A stretch of 20,793 nucleotides of DNA, taken from NCBI GenBank assembly GCA_020425485.1, contig JAGQRL010000183.1:1-20793 (forward strand), in the 5' to 3' direction. Below, piece after piece: positions 7,070 to 13,913 of this stretch. Source of the stretch: Rhodospirillaceae bacterium (GTDB taxonomy: Bacteria; Pseudomonadota; Alphaproteobacteria; DSM-16000; Inquilinaceae). Made by a program: the position numbers and the translations under genes. Position 1 is the stretch's first letter; each line of letters starts with the position of its first letter. A model generated the notes under the pieces. That model worked only from the letters and a program-made list of their open reading frames with translations. It searched no databases and had not been told where the DNA came from.

Positions 7070-8341
7070 ATGAACCAGGAAGATCCGATCGTCGTCACCG
7101 GCCTGGGCGCCGTCTCACCCCTCGGGGTTGGCGTCGCGGTCAACTGGCGCCGGCTGATCGCCGGGCAAAGCGGCATCGTGGCCAATACCCGCTTCGACGT
7201 CTCCGACTACGGCTGCAAGGTTGCCGGGCTGGTTCCCGCGAAGTCCGACGATCCCGAAGGGTTCGATCCCCTCGACTTCCTGGACCTCAAGGACAGCCGC
7301 AAGACCAGCCTGTTCATCCAGTTCGCCCTGGCGGCCGCAGCGGAAGGGCTGCACCAGGCCGATTGGCACCCCGACGACAGCTACCGGCGGTCGCGAACGG
7401 CGGTCATCATGGCCACGCTGGGCGGCTTTCCGGCGATCACCGATGCGGTGACGATCTTGAGCCGGCGCGGCCCGCGCGGGCTGTCGCCCCACGTCATTCC
7501 CTCCTTTCTCCCCAATCTGGCGGCCGGGCACGTCTCGATCCGCCATGGCTTCACCGGCCCCATCGGCTGCCCGGCCACCGCGTGCGCGGCATCGGTTCAG
7601 GCCATCGGCGACGGGTTGCGCCTGATCGCGACCGGAGAGGCGGATGTCGCCGTCTGCGGCGGTACCGAGGCCTGCGTCGATCCCGTGTCCATCGGCGGCT
7701 TCTGCGCGGCCCGGGCCCTGTCGACCCGGTTCAACGACCAACCGGAAAAGGCGTCCCGGCCGTTCGACAAGAGGCGCGACGGTTTCGTCCTGTCCGAAGG
7801 GGCGGCCGTCATCATCATCGAACGCCTCAGCCACGCCAGGGCCCGCGGGGCGGCGGCACTCGGCATCCTGGCGGGCTACGGCACCTGTGCTGACGCCTAT
7901 CACATCACGGCGGGCCGTCCCGATGGGGCGGGCGGAGCGGTGGCGATGCGCGCCGCCCTCGCCATGGCCGAGATCGGACCTGAGGATATCGACTATCTGA
8001 ACGCCCACAGCACGTCGACTTCGGTTGGCGATCTGGCGGAAATCGCGGCGATCGGCACCGTGTTTGCCGGCCGCGGCAAGAACCTGGCGGTGACCTCGAC
8101 CAAATCGGCCACTGGCCATCTGCAAGGCGCCGCCGGTGCCCTGGCAGCCATCTATTCCCTCCTGGCGCTGCGGCACGGCGTGGTGCCGCCCAGCCTCAAT
8201 ATCGAGGAGCCGGAGGAGGGCGTCGCCCAGTTCGACCTGGTGGCGAACGCAGCGAAGGAGAAGCACCTCGATGCCGTGTTGCTGAACGGGTTCGGCTTCG
8301 GCGGGGTGAATGCGAGCCTGATCTTGAAGCGGTTGGCTTGA
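7070..8341 (+). CDS. Beta-ketoacyl-ACP synthase, FabF (KAS II) type, stand-alone
   Basis: The 423-residue thiolase-fold condensing enzyme would extend acyl-ACP chains with malonyl-ACP. The catalytic triad is complete: Cys172 in PATACAASVQ, His313 in NAHSTSTSVGD and His350 in KSATGHLQGAAG. The C-terminus has the usual NGFGFGGVNAS motif. Length fits FabF (about 410-425). Two details deviate from the housekeeping enzyme: the usual NAHGTSTP is NAHSTSTS, and no acpP, fabG or fabD is adjacent, so a second KAS II or specialised-lipid enzyme is more likely than the essential FabF. ATG 7070 is preceded by AGAAGAAG and by a stem-loop. The gene sits behind a 470-bp spacer of its own and faces ygfZ. Its substrate cannot be inferred. 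Confidence 0.92.
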   Translation: MNQEDPIVVTGLGAVSPLGVGVAVNWRRLIAGQSGIVANTRFDVSDYGCKVAGLVPAKSDDPEGFDPLDFLDLKDSRKTSLFIQFALAAAAEGLHQADWHPDDSYRRSRTAVIMATLGGFPAITDAVTILSRRGPRGLSPHVIPSFLPNLAAGHVSIRHGFTGPIGCPATACAASVQAIGDGLRLIATGEADVAVCGGTEACVDPVSIGGFCAARALSTRFNDQPEKASRPFDKRRDGFVLSEGAAVIIIERLSHARARGAAALGILAGYGTCADAYHITAGRPDGAGGAVAMRAALAMAEIGPEDIDYLNAHSTSTSVGDLAEIAAIGTVFAGRGKNLAVTSTKSATGHLQGAAGALAAIYSLLALRHGVVPPSLNIEEPEEGVAQFDLVANAAKEKHLDAVLLNGFGFGGVNASLILKRLA

Positions 8342-8362
8342 CCGGGGCCGGCGCCCGGCGGA

Positions 8363-8388
8363 GGACGGCGCGTCAGGACGGCGCGTCA
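8363..8388. repeat. 13-bp tandem duplication over the ygfZ stop codon
   Basis: The unit GGACGGCGCGTCA occurs at 8363-8375 and again at 8376-8388 without mismatch. The second copy contains the ygfZ stop codon (TCA on the plus strand at 8386-8388). It lies in the 44-bp convergent gap between the ketosynthase gene and ygfZ and probably arose by slippage. Confidence 0.85.
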
Positions 8389-9255
8389 GGTGGCCGCCAC
8401 CGGCCGCACCGCGGTGTCGCCCGCCGTCAGGTCCGCGGCGTCCAGCGCTTCCAGGCGCATCAGGGCGATGGCGCGGCTGCCGCGGCCCGAGCGGATCTCC
8501 CCCACCCGCTTGTCGCCCTGCATCACCGGCGTGCCCGGTTCCGGCAGCCCGCCCTCCAGGTCCACGGCCACCAGCTTGCGCTTCAGCAGCCCGCGGTACT
8601 TGGTGCGCGCCGTCAGCTCCTGGCCCATGTAGCAGCCCTTGTCCCAGGCGATGGCGTGCAGCGTGTCGTAGTCGGCTTCCAGCAGCGTCGACTTCTCCGC
8701 CTCCAGGTCGCGCCGGGCATCGGGCACGCCCAGCGCCAGGCGGTGGGCATCGTAGTCCTCGGCCGTGCCGCGCGCCGTCGTGAGGCCGTCCAGCACACCC
8801 TCCAGGGCGTCGGCCGGGGCGATCACCCGCACGCCGAGATCGGCCAGCCGCGGGTCCACCAGCAGCACCGCGCCATCGCGGGCCACCGCGGTGCCGGCGG
8901 CCGCCCCCTCCAGGCCGACAGCCGCCAGGGCATCCGGGCCGATCAGGGCCGCCACCGCCAGCGCCGCCGAGGCGTCGGACAGCTCCACCTTGGCGCGCAG
9001 CCGGTAGGGGCGCAGCCGGCGCAGCAGGTCCGGCAGGGCGGCGGCATCCATTTCCAGCCACAGGGCCGCGCCGCCGTCGACGATCAGGAAGTCGTGCAGG
9101 AACTTGCCCTGGGGCGTGAGGAAGGCGGCAAACAGCGCGCGATCGGGTGCCGCCTTGGCCACATCGTTGCTCACCAGCCCTTGCAGGAAGGCCACCCGGT
9201 CGGCCCCCGCCACCTGCAGCACACCGCGGTCCGTCAGCCTGATCGCCGTCGCCAT
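8386..9255 (-). CDS. ygfZ: YgfZ/GcvT-family folate-binding protein
   Basis: The 289-residue protein belongs to the GcvT-like tetrahydrofolate-binding family; YgfZ (IBA57 in mitochondria) helps assemble or repair certain [4Fe-4S] clusters. The signature KGCYMGQELTARTKYRG is present with the conserved Cys at residue 208. The N-terminal segment VAGADRVAFLQGLVSNDV is also typical of the family. ATG 9255 was chosen; a GTG immediately upstream (9258) would add one residue, and GGGG lies just before it as a weak ribosome site. The gene is divergent from the dihydroorotase-like gene with a 113-bp gap, and convergent with the ketosynthase gene. An Fe-S role fits the presence of sdhE elsewhere in the window, but no direct link is shown. 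Confidence 0.92.
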   Translation of the reverse strand: MATAIRLTDRGVLQVAGADRVAFLQGLVSNDVAKAAPDRALFAAFLTPQGKFLHDFLIVDGGAALWLEMDAAALPDLLRRLRPYRLRAKVELSDASAALAVAALIGPDALAAVGLEGAAAGTAVARDGAVLLVDPRLADLGVRVIAPADALEGVLDGLTTARGTAEDYDAHRLALGVPDARRDLEAEKSTLLEADYDTLHAIAWDKGCYMGQELTARTKYRGLLKRKLVAVDLEGGLPEPGTPVMQGDKRVGEIRSGRGSRAIALMRLEALDAADLTAGDTAVRPVAAT

Positions 9256-9368
9256 CACTGTCCCCGAAAGAAAGAGCCTGCCCGGTACCCCTTGAGGTGG
9301 GGGCGGATCTGTGAAAAGGCAAAGGCATCCGGGTGCGCGCCCGCCCCAACCCTGTACGGAGCCGACCC

Positions 9369-10697
9369 ATGCCCGCCCAGCTTCTCGACCTCATCCTGGC
9401 CGGCGGCACGGTGATGACCCCGGCCGGACCGGTGGATTGCGATATCGGCGTGGCCGGCGGGCGGATCGTCGCCCTCGGCGATTTCGATGCCGAAGATGCG
9501 GCCGCGGTGCTGGACTGCCAGGGGCTCACGGTGCTGCCCGGCGTGATCGACACCCAGGTGCATTTCCGCGAGCCCGGCAACGAGCACAAGGAAGACCTGG
9601 AAACCGGCACCGCCAGTGCGGTGCTGGGCGGGGTGACGGCGATCTTCGAGATGCCCAACACCAACCCGCTCACCGTTACCCCGGAGCTGCTGGCCGACAA
9701 GTTCGCGCGGGCCGCAGGCCGCGCCTGGTGCGACCACGCCTTCTTCATCGGCGGCACGGCGGAGAATGCCGAGCGCCTGGCGGAGTGGGAGCGCCTGCCC
9801 GGCTGTGCCGGCGTGAAGGTGTTCATGGGCTCCTCCACCGGCGACCTGCTGGTGGAGGACGACGAGGTGCTGGGCCGGGTGCTGGCCCATGGCCGGCGGC
9901 GCGTCGCCATCCATGCGGAGGACGAGCCGCGGCTGCGCGAACGCAAGGCCATGGTGGAGGGTGGGGCCGATGTGGCCATGCATCCCGAATGGCGCGATGC
10001 CGAAGCCGCGCTGATCGCCACCCGCCGGCTGATCGCGCTGGCCCAGAAGCACCGGCGGCCGGTGCACGTACTGCACGTCTCCACCGCCGACGAGCTGCCG
10101 CTGCTGGCCAAGGCGAAGGACCTGGTGTCGGTGGAAGTCACGCCGCAGCACCTGACCTTGTCGGCGCCGGACTGCTACCGGCGGCTCGGCACCCGCGCGC
10201 AGATGAACCCGCCGATCCGCGAAACCCCGCATCGCTGGGCGCTGTGGCGCGCGCTCGCCGACGGGGTGGTGGACGTGCTGGGCTCCGACCACGCGCCGCA
10301 TACGCTGGAAGAAAAGGCCAAGCCCTACCCGCAAAGCCCCAGCGGCATGCCCGGCGTGCAGACCCTGGTGCCGGTGATGCTGGACCATGTGGCGGCCGGC
10401 CGGCTCAGCCTGCAGCGCTTCGTGGACCTCACCAGTGCCGGTCCCGCACGGCTCTACCAGATCGCCGGCAAGGGCCGCATCGCCGTTGGCTTCGATGCCG
10501 ATTTCACCGTGGTCGACCTCAACGCCCGGCGCATCCTGCACGACGAATGGATCGCCAGCCGCTGCGGCTGGACGCCCTATCACGGCACCACCGTCACCGG
10601 CTGGCCCATCCACACCGTGGTCCGCGGCCATGTGGTGGTGGAGGACGGTGCGCGCAGCGGCACGCCGGTGGGCGCCCCGGTGCGCTTTTTTGGCTGA
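9369..10697 (+). CDS. Class I dihydroorotase-like amidohydrolase
   Basis: The 442-residue protein is a cyclic amidohydrolase of the PyrC/AllB group. Classical members convert carbamoyl-aspartate and dihydroorotate in pyrimidine synthesis. Recognisable elements in order are LPGVIDTQVHFREPG, GGVTAIFEMPNTNP, GVKVFMGSS with the bridging Lys150, AIHAEDEPR, HVLHVSTADE, QMNPPIRE and GSDHAPHT with the catalytic Asp. The first metal-binding motif, normally HxH, reads Gln63-Val-His65, so one zinc ligand is replaced. From memory a dihydroorotase-like group in alphaproteobacteria shares this change, so it may mark a real subfamily. ATG 9369 has GGAG at 9358-9361. An in-frame GTG at 9333 would add twelve basic residues and is less likely. 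Dihydroorotase activity is probable, not proven. Confidence 0.88.
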   Translation: MPAQLLDLILAGGTVMTPAGPVDCDIGVAGGRIVALGDFDAEDAAAVLDCQGLTVLPGVIDTQVHFREPGNEHKEDLETGTASAVLGGVTAIFEMPNTNPLTVTPELLADKFARAAGRAWCDHAFFIGGTAENAERLAEWERLPGCAGVKVFMGSSTGDLLVEDDEVLGRVLAHGRRRVAIHAEDEPRLRERKAMVEGGADVAMHPEWRDAEAALIATRRLIALAQKHRRPVHVLHVSTADELPLLAKAKDLVSVEVTPQHLTLSAPDCYRRLGTRAQMNPPIRETPHRWALWRALADGVVDVLGSDHAPHTLEEKAKPYPQSPSGMPGVQTLVPVMLDHVAAGRLSLQRFVDLTSAGPARLYQIAGKGRIAVGFDADFTVVDLNARRILHDEWIASRCGWTPYHGTTVTGWPIHTVVRGHVVVEDGARSGTPVGAPVRFFG

Positions 10698-10704
10698 ACG
10701 GCCG

Positions 10705-10717
10705 GGCCGCAACGGCC
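10705..10717 (+). terminator. Short GC hairpin after the dihydroorotase-like gene
   Basis: GGCCG and CGGCC flank a three-base CAA loop, beginning 8 bp after the stop codon. The position suits a transcript end, but there is no T-run, so it would be at best a weak or factor-assisted terminator. Confidence 0.25.
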
Positions 10718-10757
10718 GCTGGCAGCTCCCATGCGGCGAATGCAGATCGGGCGGCGA

Positions 10758-10769
10758 CCGGATTTCCGG
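10758..10769. promoter_or_regulatory. Palindrome upstream of the EF-hand/sigma operon
   Basis: CCGGATTTCCGG holds perfect 5-bp arms around a TT centre. It lies about 60 bp before the EF-hand start, in the only non-coding space ahead of this operon, and could be a regulator site. No ECF-type -35/-10 pair could be assigned with confidence in the same 133 bp. Confidence 0.25.
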
Positions 10770-10830
10770 CTCCCCGCGTGGAAGGTTCGAGGACCGATGA
10801 AACACCTCGATCAACGCGATGGAGACGACG

Positions 10831-11592
10831 ATGCGTAAGACCACGATGACGGCCATTGCCGCCCTGGCGGTCGCCCTGCCGGCCCTGGCCTATGCCCAGA
10901 GCGGCGGTGGGTTCATGGGCGGCCCCGGCGGCGGACCGGGCATGATGATGCAGGGCCCCGGTGGCTTCATGCAGGGCCCCGGCGGGCCGGGCGGCATTGC
11001 GGCCCAGTTCGACACCAACGACGACGGCCAGATCACCCATGACGAAGTGGCCGCCGTGGTGGCCGAACACTTCGCATCCCGCGATATGGACGGCAACGGC
11101 CTGCTGACCGAAGAGGATCTGGATGCCTTCCGGGCGGCCCGCCAGGCCGAGCGGCTGGCCGAGATCGATCCCGACGGCGACGGCGTGGTGACGCTGGAAG
11201 AGATGCAGGATCGCGCCGCCGAGCGCGCCCGCGCCCGCGCTGCGGACCGCTTTGCCGCCCTCGACCCCGATGGCGACGGCCAGGTGAGCGTGGACGAGTT
11301 CCAGGCCCGCATGCAGGAGCGTCAGGACGTCCGTGCGGAGATGCGCGACCACATGCTGGGCTGGGTGGATCAGGATGGCGACGGCGCCGTCAGCGAGGCA
11401 GAATTGATGGAACGGGCGGATCTGATCTTCGCTCGCTTCGATGCCAACGGTGACGGCACGATCATCATCGGCGAAATCCCTGCCGGGGGTGGCTTCGGCG
11501 GCGGTCCCGGTCGCGGCGTGGGCGGTGGCATGGGCGGCGGCATGGGCGGCGGCCCCGGTGGTTGCCCGGGCGGTTTCGGCCCGCGCAACTGA
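10831..11592 (+). CDS. Secreted protein with six EF-hand loops and Gly/Met-rich ends
   Basis: The 253-residue protein starts with a signal peptide (residues 1-22, cleavage likely after AYA), so it acts in the periplasm or outside. Six EF-hand calcium loops are visible: D61-E72, D85-D96, D113-E124, D145-E156, D180-E191 and D204-E215. Four follow the canonical DxDGDG or DxNGDG form. Loop 2 ends in Asp instead of Glu. Loop 6 has three Ile in its second half and runs straight into a Gly-rich tail without an exit helix. Residues 25-55 and 218-250 are Gly/Met/Pro-rich. ATG 10831 was chosen because GGAG at 10821-10824 precedes it; an ATG at 10819 would add four residues. The sigma gene follows 42 bp downstream, suggesting an operon. 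Calcium binding is a family inference. Confidence 0.88.
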   Translation: MRKTTMTAIAALAVALPALAYAQSGGGFMGGPGGGPGMMMQGPGGFMQGPGGPGGIAAQFDTNDDGQITHDEVAAVVAEHFASRDMDGNGLLTEEDLDAFRAARQAERLAEIDPDGDGVVTLEEMQDRAAERARARAADRFAALDPDGDGQVSVDEFQARMQERQDVRAEMRDHMLGWVDQDGDGAVSEAELMERADLIFARFDANGDGTIIIGEIPAGGGFGGGPGRGVGGGMGGGMGGGPGGCPGGFGPRN

Positions 11593-11634
11593 GCCAACCC
11601 AGTGACGGCGGGATGACGATGGGCGGCGTAGTGG

Positions 11635-12198
11635 ATGTCCTTGCCTACCGACGACACCCTGATGGACCTGATCGCCGGGGGGGACGCCGCCGCCTGTCGC
11701 ACCCTGCTGGACCGACACCTGGGACCCGTGCTGGCCTATTGCCAGCGCATCCTGGGGAGTCGGGCGGATGCGGAGGATGTGGCCCAGGAGGTGTTCGTAC
11801 GCGCCTGGGCCAAATCCCCGGAGTGGCAGGCCGGCACCGCCCGGCTCACCACCTGGCTGCACACGGTGGCACTCAACCTGTGCCGCGACCGCCTGCGCCG
11901 GATGCGGCCCGATCCGCTGGAAGACGTGCCGGAACCGGTCGATCCGTCGCTGTCGGCGGAGGACCGGGTGGGTGGCCGGGAAATCGGCCACCACATCGAC
12001 CAGGCGCTGGCGGGGTTGCCGGAGCGCCAGCGGGAGGCGATCGTGCTCTCCCACTACCAGGCGCTGGACAACCCCACCGTCGCCCAAGTTCTCAACCTCA
12101 GCGTGCCGGCGGTCGAATCGCTGCTGGCACGCGCCCGGCGGACGCTGCGCCGCCAGTTGCAGCCGGTGGCTGACGAGGTGCTGCGGAGGACCCCATGA
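11635..12198 (+). CDS. ECF-family RNA polymerase sigma factor
   Basis: The 187-residue protein has the two-domain layout of extracytoplasmic-function sigma factors. Region 2 (about residues 22-88) includes the core-binding and -10-reading segments SRADAEDVAQEVFVRAW and LTTWLHTVALNLCRDRLRR. Region 4 (about residues 120-172) includes LPERQREAIVLSHYQ and a helix-turn-helix ending in SVPAVESLLARARRTLR. Regions 1.1 and 3 are absent, as expected. The stop overlaps the ATG of the next gene (ATGA at 12195-12198), so translation of the two is probably coupled. The partners downstream look like its inhibitor and sensor. The ECF subgroup could not be assigned by eye, although the CnrX-like partner suggests relation to metal-responsive CnrH-type factors. 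Confidence 0.93.
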   Translation: MSLPTDDTLMDLIAGGDAAACRTLLDRHLGPVLAYCQRILGSRADAEDVAQEVFVRAWAKSPEWQAGTARLTTWLHTVALNLCRDRLRRMRPDPLEDVPEPVDPSLSAEDRVGGREIGHHIDQALAGLPERQREAIVLSHYQALDNPTVAQVLNLSVPAVESLLARARRTLRRQLQPVADEVLRRTP

Positions 12199-12704
12199 GC
12201 GCTGATCGCATCCTTCCGACCCTCGACGCGTTCCAGGACCTGCTGGACCGCCACGGTTCCCATTTGGACACCTGGCCGGCCGACCGCCGTGCCGAGGCCG
12301 AAGCGCTGTGCCGGCAGGACGCCGCGGCACGCCGGCTGCTCGACGAGGCGGCGGGCCTGGCGACCCTGCTGGACCACTCCCGTGTGGCGCCGCCGGATGG
12401 CGATCTCACCGCACGCATCCTGGCCACCGCACCGACCTGGCCGCTGAGGCGCGCCGAACCGCGCCGCGGCTTCTGGCAGGCCCTGGTGGAGGGCCTCGGC
12501 CTCGATACGCTGGGCAGCGGCCTGCGCCCGGCGATGGCGCTGGCCAGTGCTCTGGTGCTCGGCCTGTCCCTGGGGCTGGCCACCGAGATCGGCTTCGGGT
12601 CCACCAGCGACTCGGTGATCGCGGCCGATACCATCGATGGCTATGCCTTCGGCTTCCTCGGCGCCACCGACGATGCCGCCAGCAGCGCGGACCAGCAGAC
12701 ATGA
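12195..12704 (+). CDS. Probable anti-sigma factor, single membrane segment
   Basis: This 169-residue protein has a charged N-terminal part (1-110), one hydrophobic helix at about 112-134 (RPAMALASALVLGLSLGLAT) and a short acidic C-terminal tail. It lacks the HxxxCxxC zinc motif of ZAS-type anti-sigma factors, so assignment rests on position and topology. It overlaps the sigma gene by four bases, has GGAGGA at 12185-12190 as a ribosome site, and overlaps the next gene by four bases. In the CnrYXH-type arrangement a small membrane protein with a cytoplasmic N-terminus holds the sigma factor; the same role is inferred here. An unrelated membrane protein remains possible. Confidence 0.65.
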   Translation: MSADRILPTLDAFQDLLDRHGSHLDTWPADRRAEAEALCRQDAAARRLLDEAAGLATLLDHSRVAPPDGDLTARILATAPTWPLRRAEPRRGFWQALVEGLGLDTLGSGLRPAMALASALVLGLSLGLATEIGFGSTSDSVIAADTIDGYAFGFLGATDDAASSADQQT

Positions 12705-13360
12705 CGGCGACACCTTCCACTCCTCCCCGGCCGCGGCGCTGGCCGCGCGTCGTGCTGGCGGTCTCGCTGGTGCTCAACATCCTGTTCATCGGCCTGATCG
12801 CCGGGCGGCTGCTGGCCGGCGGCGTGTTCGGCCCGCCGCCCTTCGGCGGGGTGCCGCTGCGCGAGCTGCCGCAGCTTGCCCAGGCGCTGCCGGACGACGA
12901 ACGGGACATGGCCTGGGCCGCCTTCCGCGCGCGGGCACCGGAACTGCGCGCCGCCTTCCTGGGAATCGGTGCGGCCCGCGATGCGGTGATCGACGCCCTG
13001 GCGGCGGACCCCTACGACCCCGATGCCATGGATGCCGCGCTGGCGACGCTGCGCGCGCACACCGACGAAGCCCAGATCGTGGTGCACGGCGCCTTGGCGG
13101 AAATCAGCCGCAACCTCACCCCCGAAGGCCGCCGCGATGTGGTGGAAGCGGCCCGCGGGCTCGGCCGGCGCATGGGCATGCATGGCGGCCTCGGCGGCCT
13201 GCTCGGCGGCGGCGGTGGTCCCGGTGGCGGCCCGGGTGGCGGCCCCGGCGGTGGTATGGGCGGTGGTCCCGGCCACGGCGGTATGGGTGGCGGCATGGGC
13301 GGTGGTCCCGCTGGCGGCTCTGGTTCGGGCGAACCTCCGCCCCCGCCATCCGACCCCTGA
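12701..13360 (+). CDS. Membrane-anchored periplasmic heavy-metal-sensor-like protein (CnrX type)
   Basis: The 219-residue protein has a basic N-terminus, one membrane helix at about 17-39 (VVLAVSLVLNILFIGLIAG), and a helical periplasmic domain at about 55-155 resembling the heavy-metal-resistance/CnrX-Spy group. Candidate metal ligands in the helical part are His120 and His129. From residue 156 the protein becomes Gly/Met/His-rich (MGMHGG, GGGPGHGGMGGG) and ends in a Pro-rich stretch. The ATG overlaps the anti-sigma stop (ATGA at 12701-12704), making a three-gene coupled unit. By analogy with CnrX it would sense a periplasmic ligand and release the sigma factor through the anti-sigma protein. 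The ligand is unknown, and membership in the exact family needs a profile search. Confidence 0.72.
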   Translation: MTATPSTPPRPRRWPRVVLAVSLVLNILFIGLIAGRLLAGGVFGPPPFGGVPLRELPQLAQALPDDERDMAWAAFRARAPELRAAFLGIGAARDAVIDALAADPYDPDAMDAALATLRAHTDEAQIVVHGALAEISRNLTPEGRRDVVEAARGLGRRMGMHGGLGGLLGGGGGPGGGPGGGPGGGMGGGPGHGGMGGGMGGGPAGGSGSGEPPPPPSDP

Positions 13361-13370
13361 TCGACGGGCA

Positions 13371-13385
13371 TTAAGGTTTCCTTGA
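13371..13385 (+). promoter_or_regulatory. CtrA-like half-site pair upstream of the small lipoprotein gene
   Basis: TTAA at 13371-13374 and TTGA at 13382-13385 are separated by seven bases. CtrA, the cell-cycle regulator of alphaproteobacteria, binds TTAA-N7-TTAA(C), so one base differs. The same bases also form an imperfect inverted repeat (AAGG/CCTT around TTT). The site is 55 bp before the lipoprotein start. A single degenerate match is weak evidence. Confidence 0.2.
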
Positions 13386-13439
13386 GGGGCCGCGGCCTAG
13401 GCTGGAGGCTGTTGTTCCTCTCCCACGAGCCGTGGCCCG

Positions 13440-13682
13440 ATGAAACACGCCCTGTTCGCCGCCTGCCTCCTGGCAGTGGCTGCCTGTGCTGCACCGGAAG
13501 AACCGCGGCAGCCGCCGGTGGCCATCGCCCCCACCATGCAGCCCTATGTGCCGGGCGAATCGGCGATCTACTGCTACAGCACTCTGGCCGACGTGGTCTG
13601 CTCCTCGGAACCCCAGGGCGGCCCGCCCAACCGCCTGGTGGGTGCGTACACCGACCGGCCCCAGGCCCCCCTTACGGAGTAA
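13440..13682 (+). CDS. Small lipoprotein of unknown function
   Basis: This 80-residue protein has a short lipoprotein signal (MKHALFAACLLAVAAC) with a plausible lipobox and lipidated Cys16. The mature part of about 65 residues is Pro-rich at its start, then contains AIYCYSTLADVVCSSEPQGG with two Cys eight residues apart, and ends NRLVGAYTDRP. Small lipoproteins with a similar YCYxTL...C pattern are, from memory, common in alphaproteobacteria without assigned function. It lies 79 bp after the sensor gene on the same strand with its own possible regulatory site, so it is probably not part of the sigma operon. The ATG is the only start that gives the signal peptide. Confidence 0.72.
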   Translation: MKHALFAACLLAVAACAAPEEPRQPPVAIAPTMQPYVPGESAIYCYSTLADVVCSSEPQGGPPNRLVGAYTDRPQAPLTE

Positions 13683-13913
13683 TCCCGAGCGGAATGGTCG
13701 CATAAGGCCGCAGCCGATTCGGCACCTACGCACCGCGTCGTTTATTGCGTCGCGGGCAGTACGTCGTTGCCGTGACCATGGCAGATGGCGCGCAACACTC
13801 TGACCAGAAACACAACTCCAGCCAAATCAGCGCCATCTTTATCTTTTCACCGCAGCTTAGGGTCGTGTAAGACTTGGATAAGGTGATTCAGGACGAAACG
13901 GGCCGAGCCAGCG

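Noticed and set aside
7115..10141. Minus-strand open frame of 1008 codons across three genes
   Set aside because: It crosses the ketosynthase, ygfZ and dihydroorotase genes in the wrong frame and shows no protein family features.
10782..10787. AAGGTT shared by the EF-hand upstream region and the lipoprotein upstream region (13373-13378) as an ECF -35 element
   Set aside because: Only six bases match and the downstream sequences show no common -10 motif; chance is likely.
13398..13403. TAGGCT here and at 19916-19921 as a shared -10 box
   Set aside because: No -35 element at 15-18 bp spacing in either case (TTGAGG at 10 bp, TTGACT at 13 bp), so no promoter was called.
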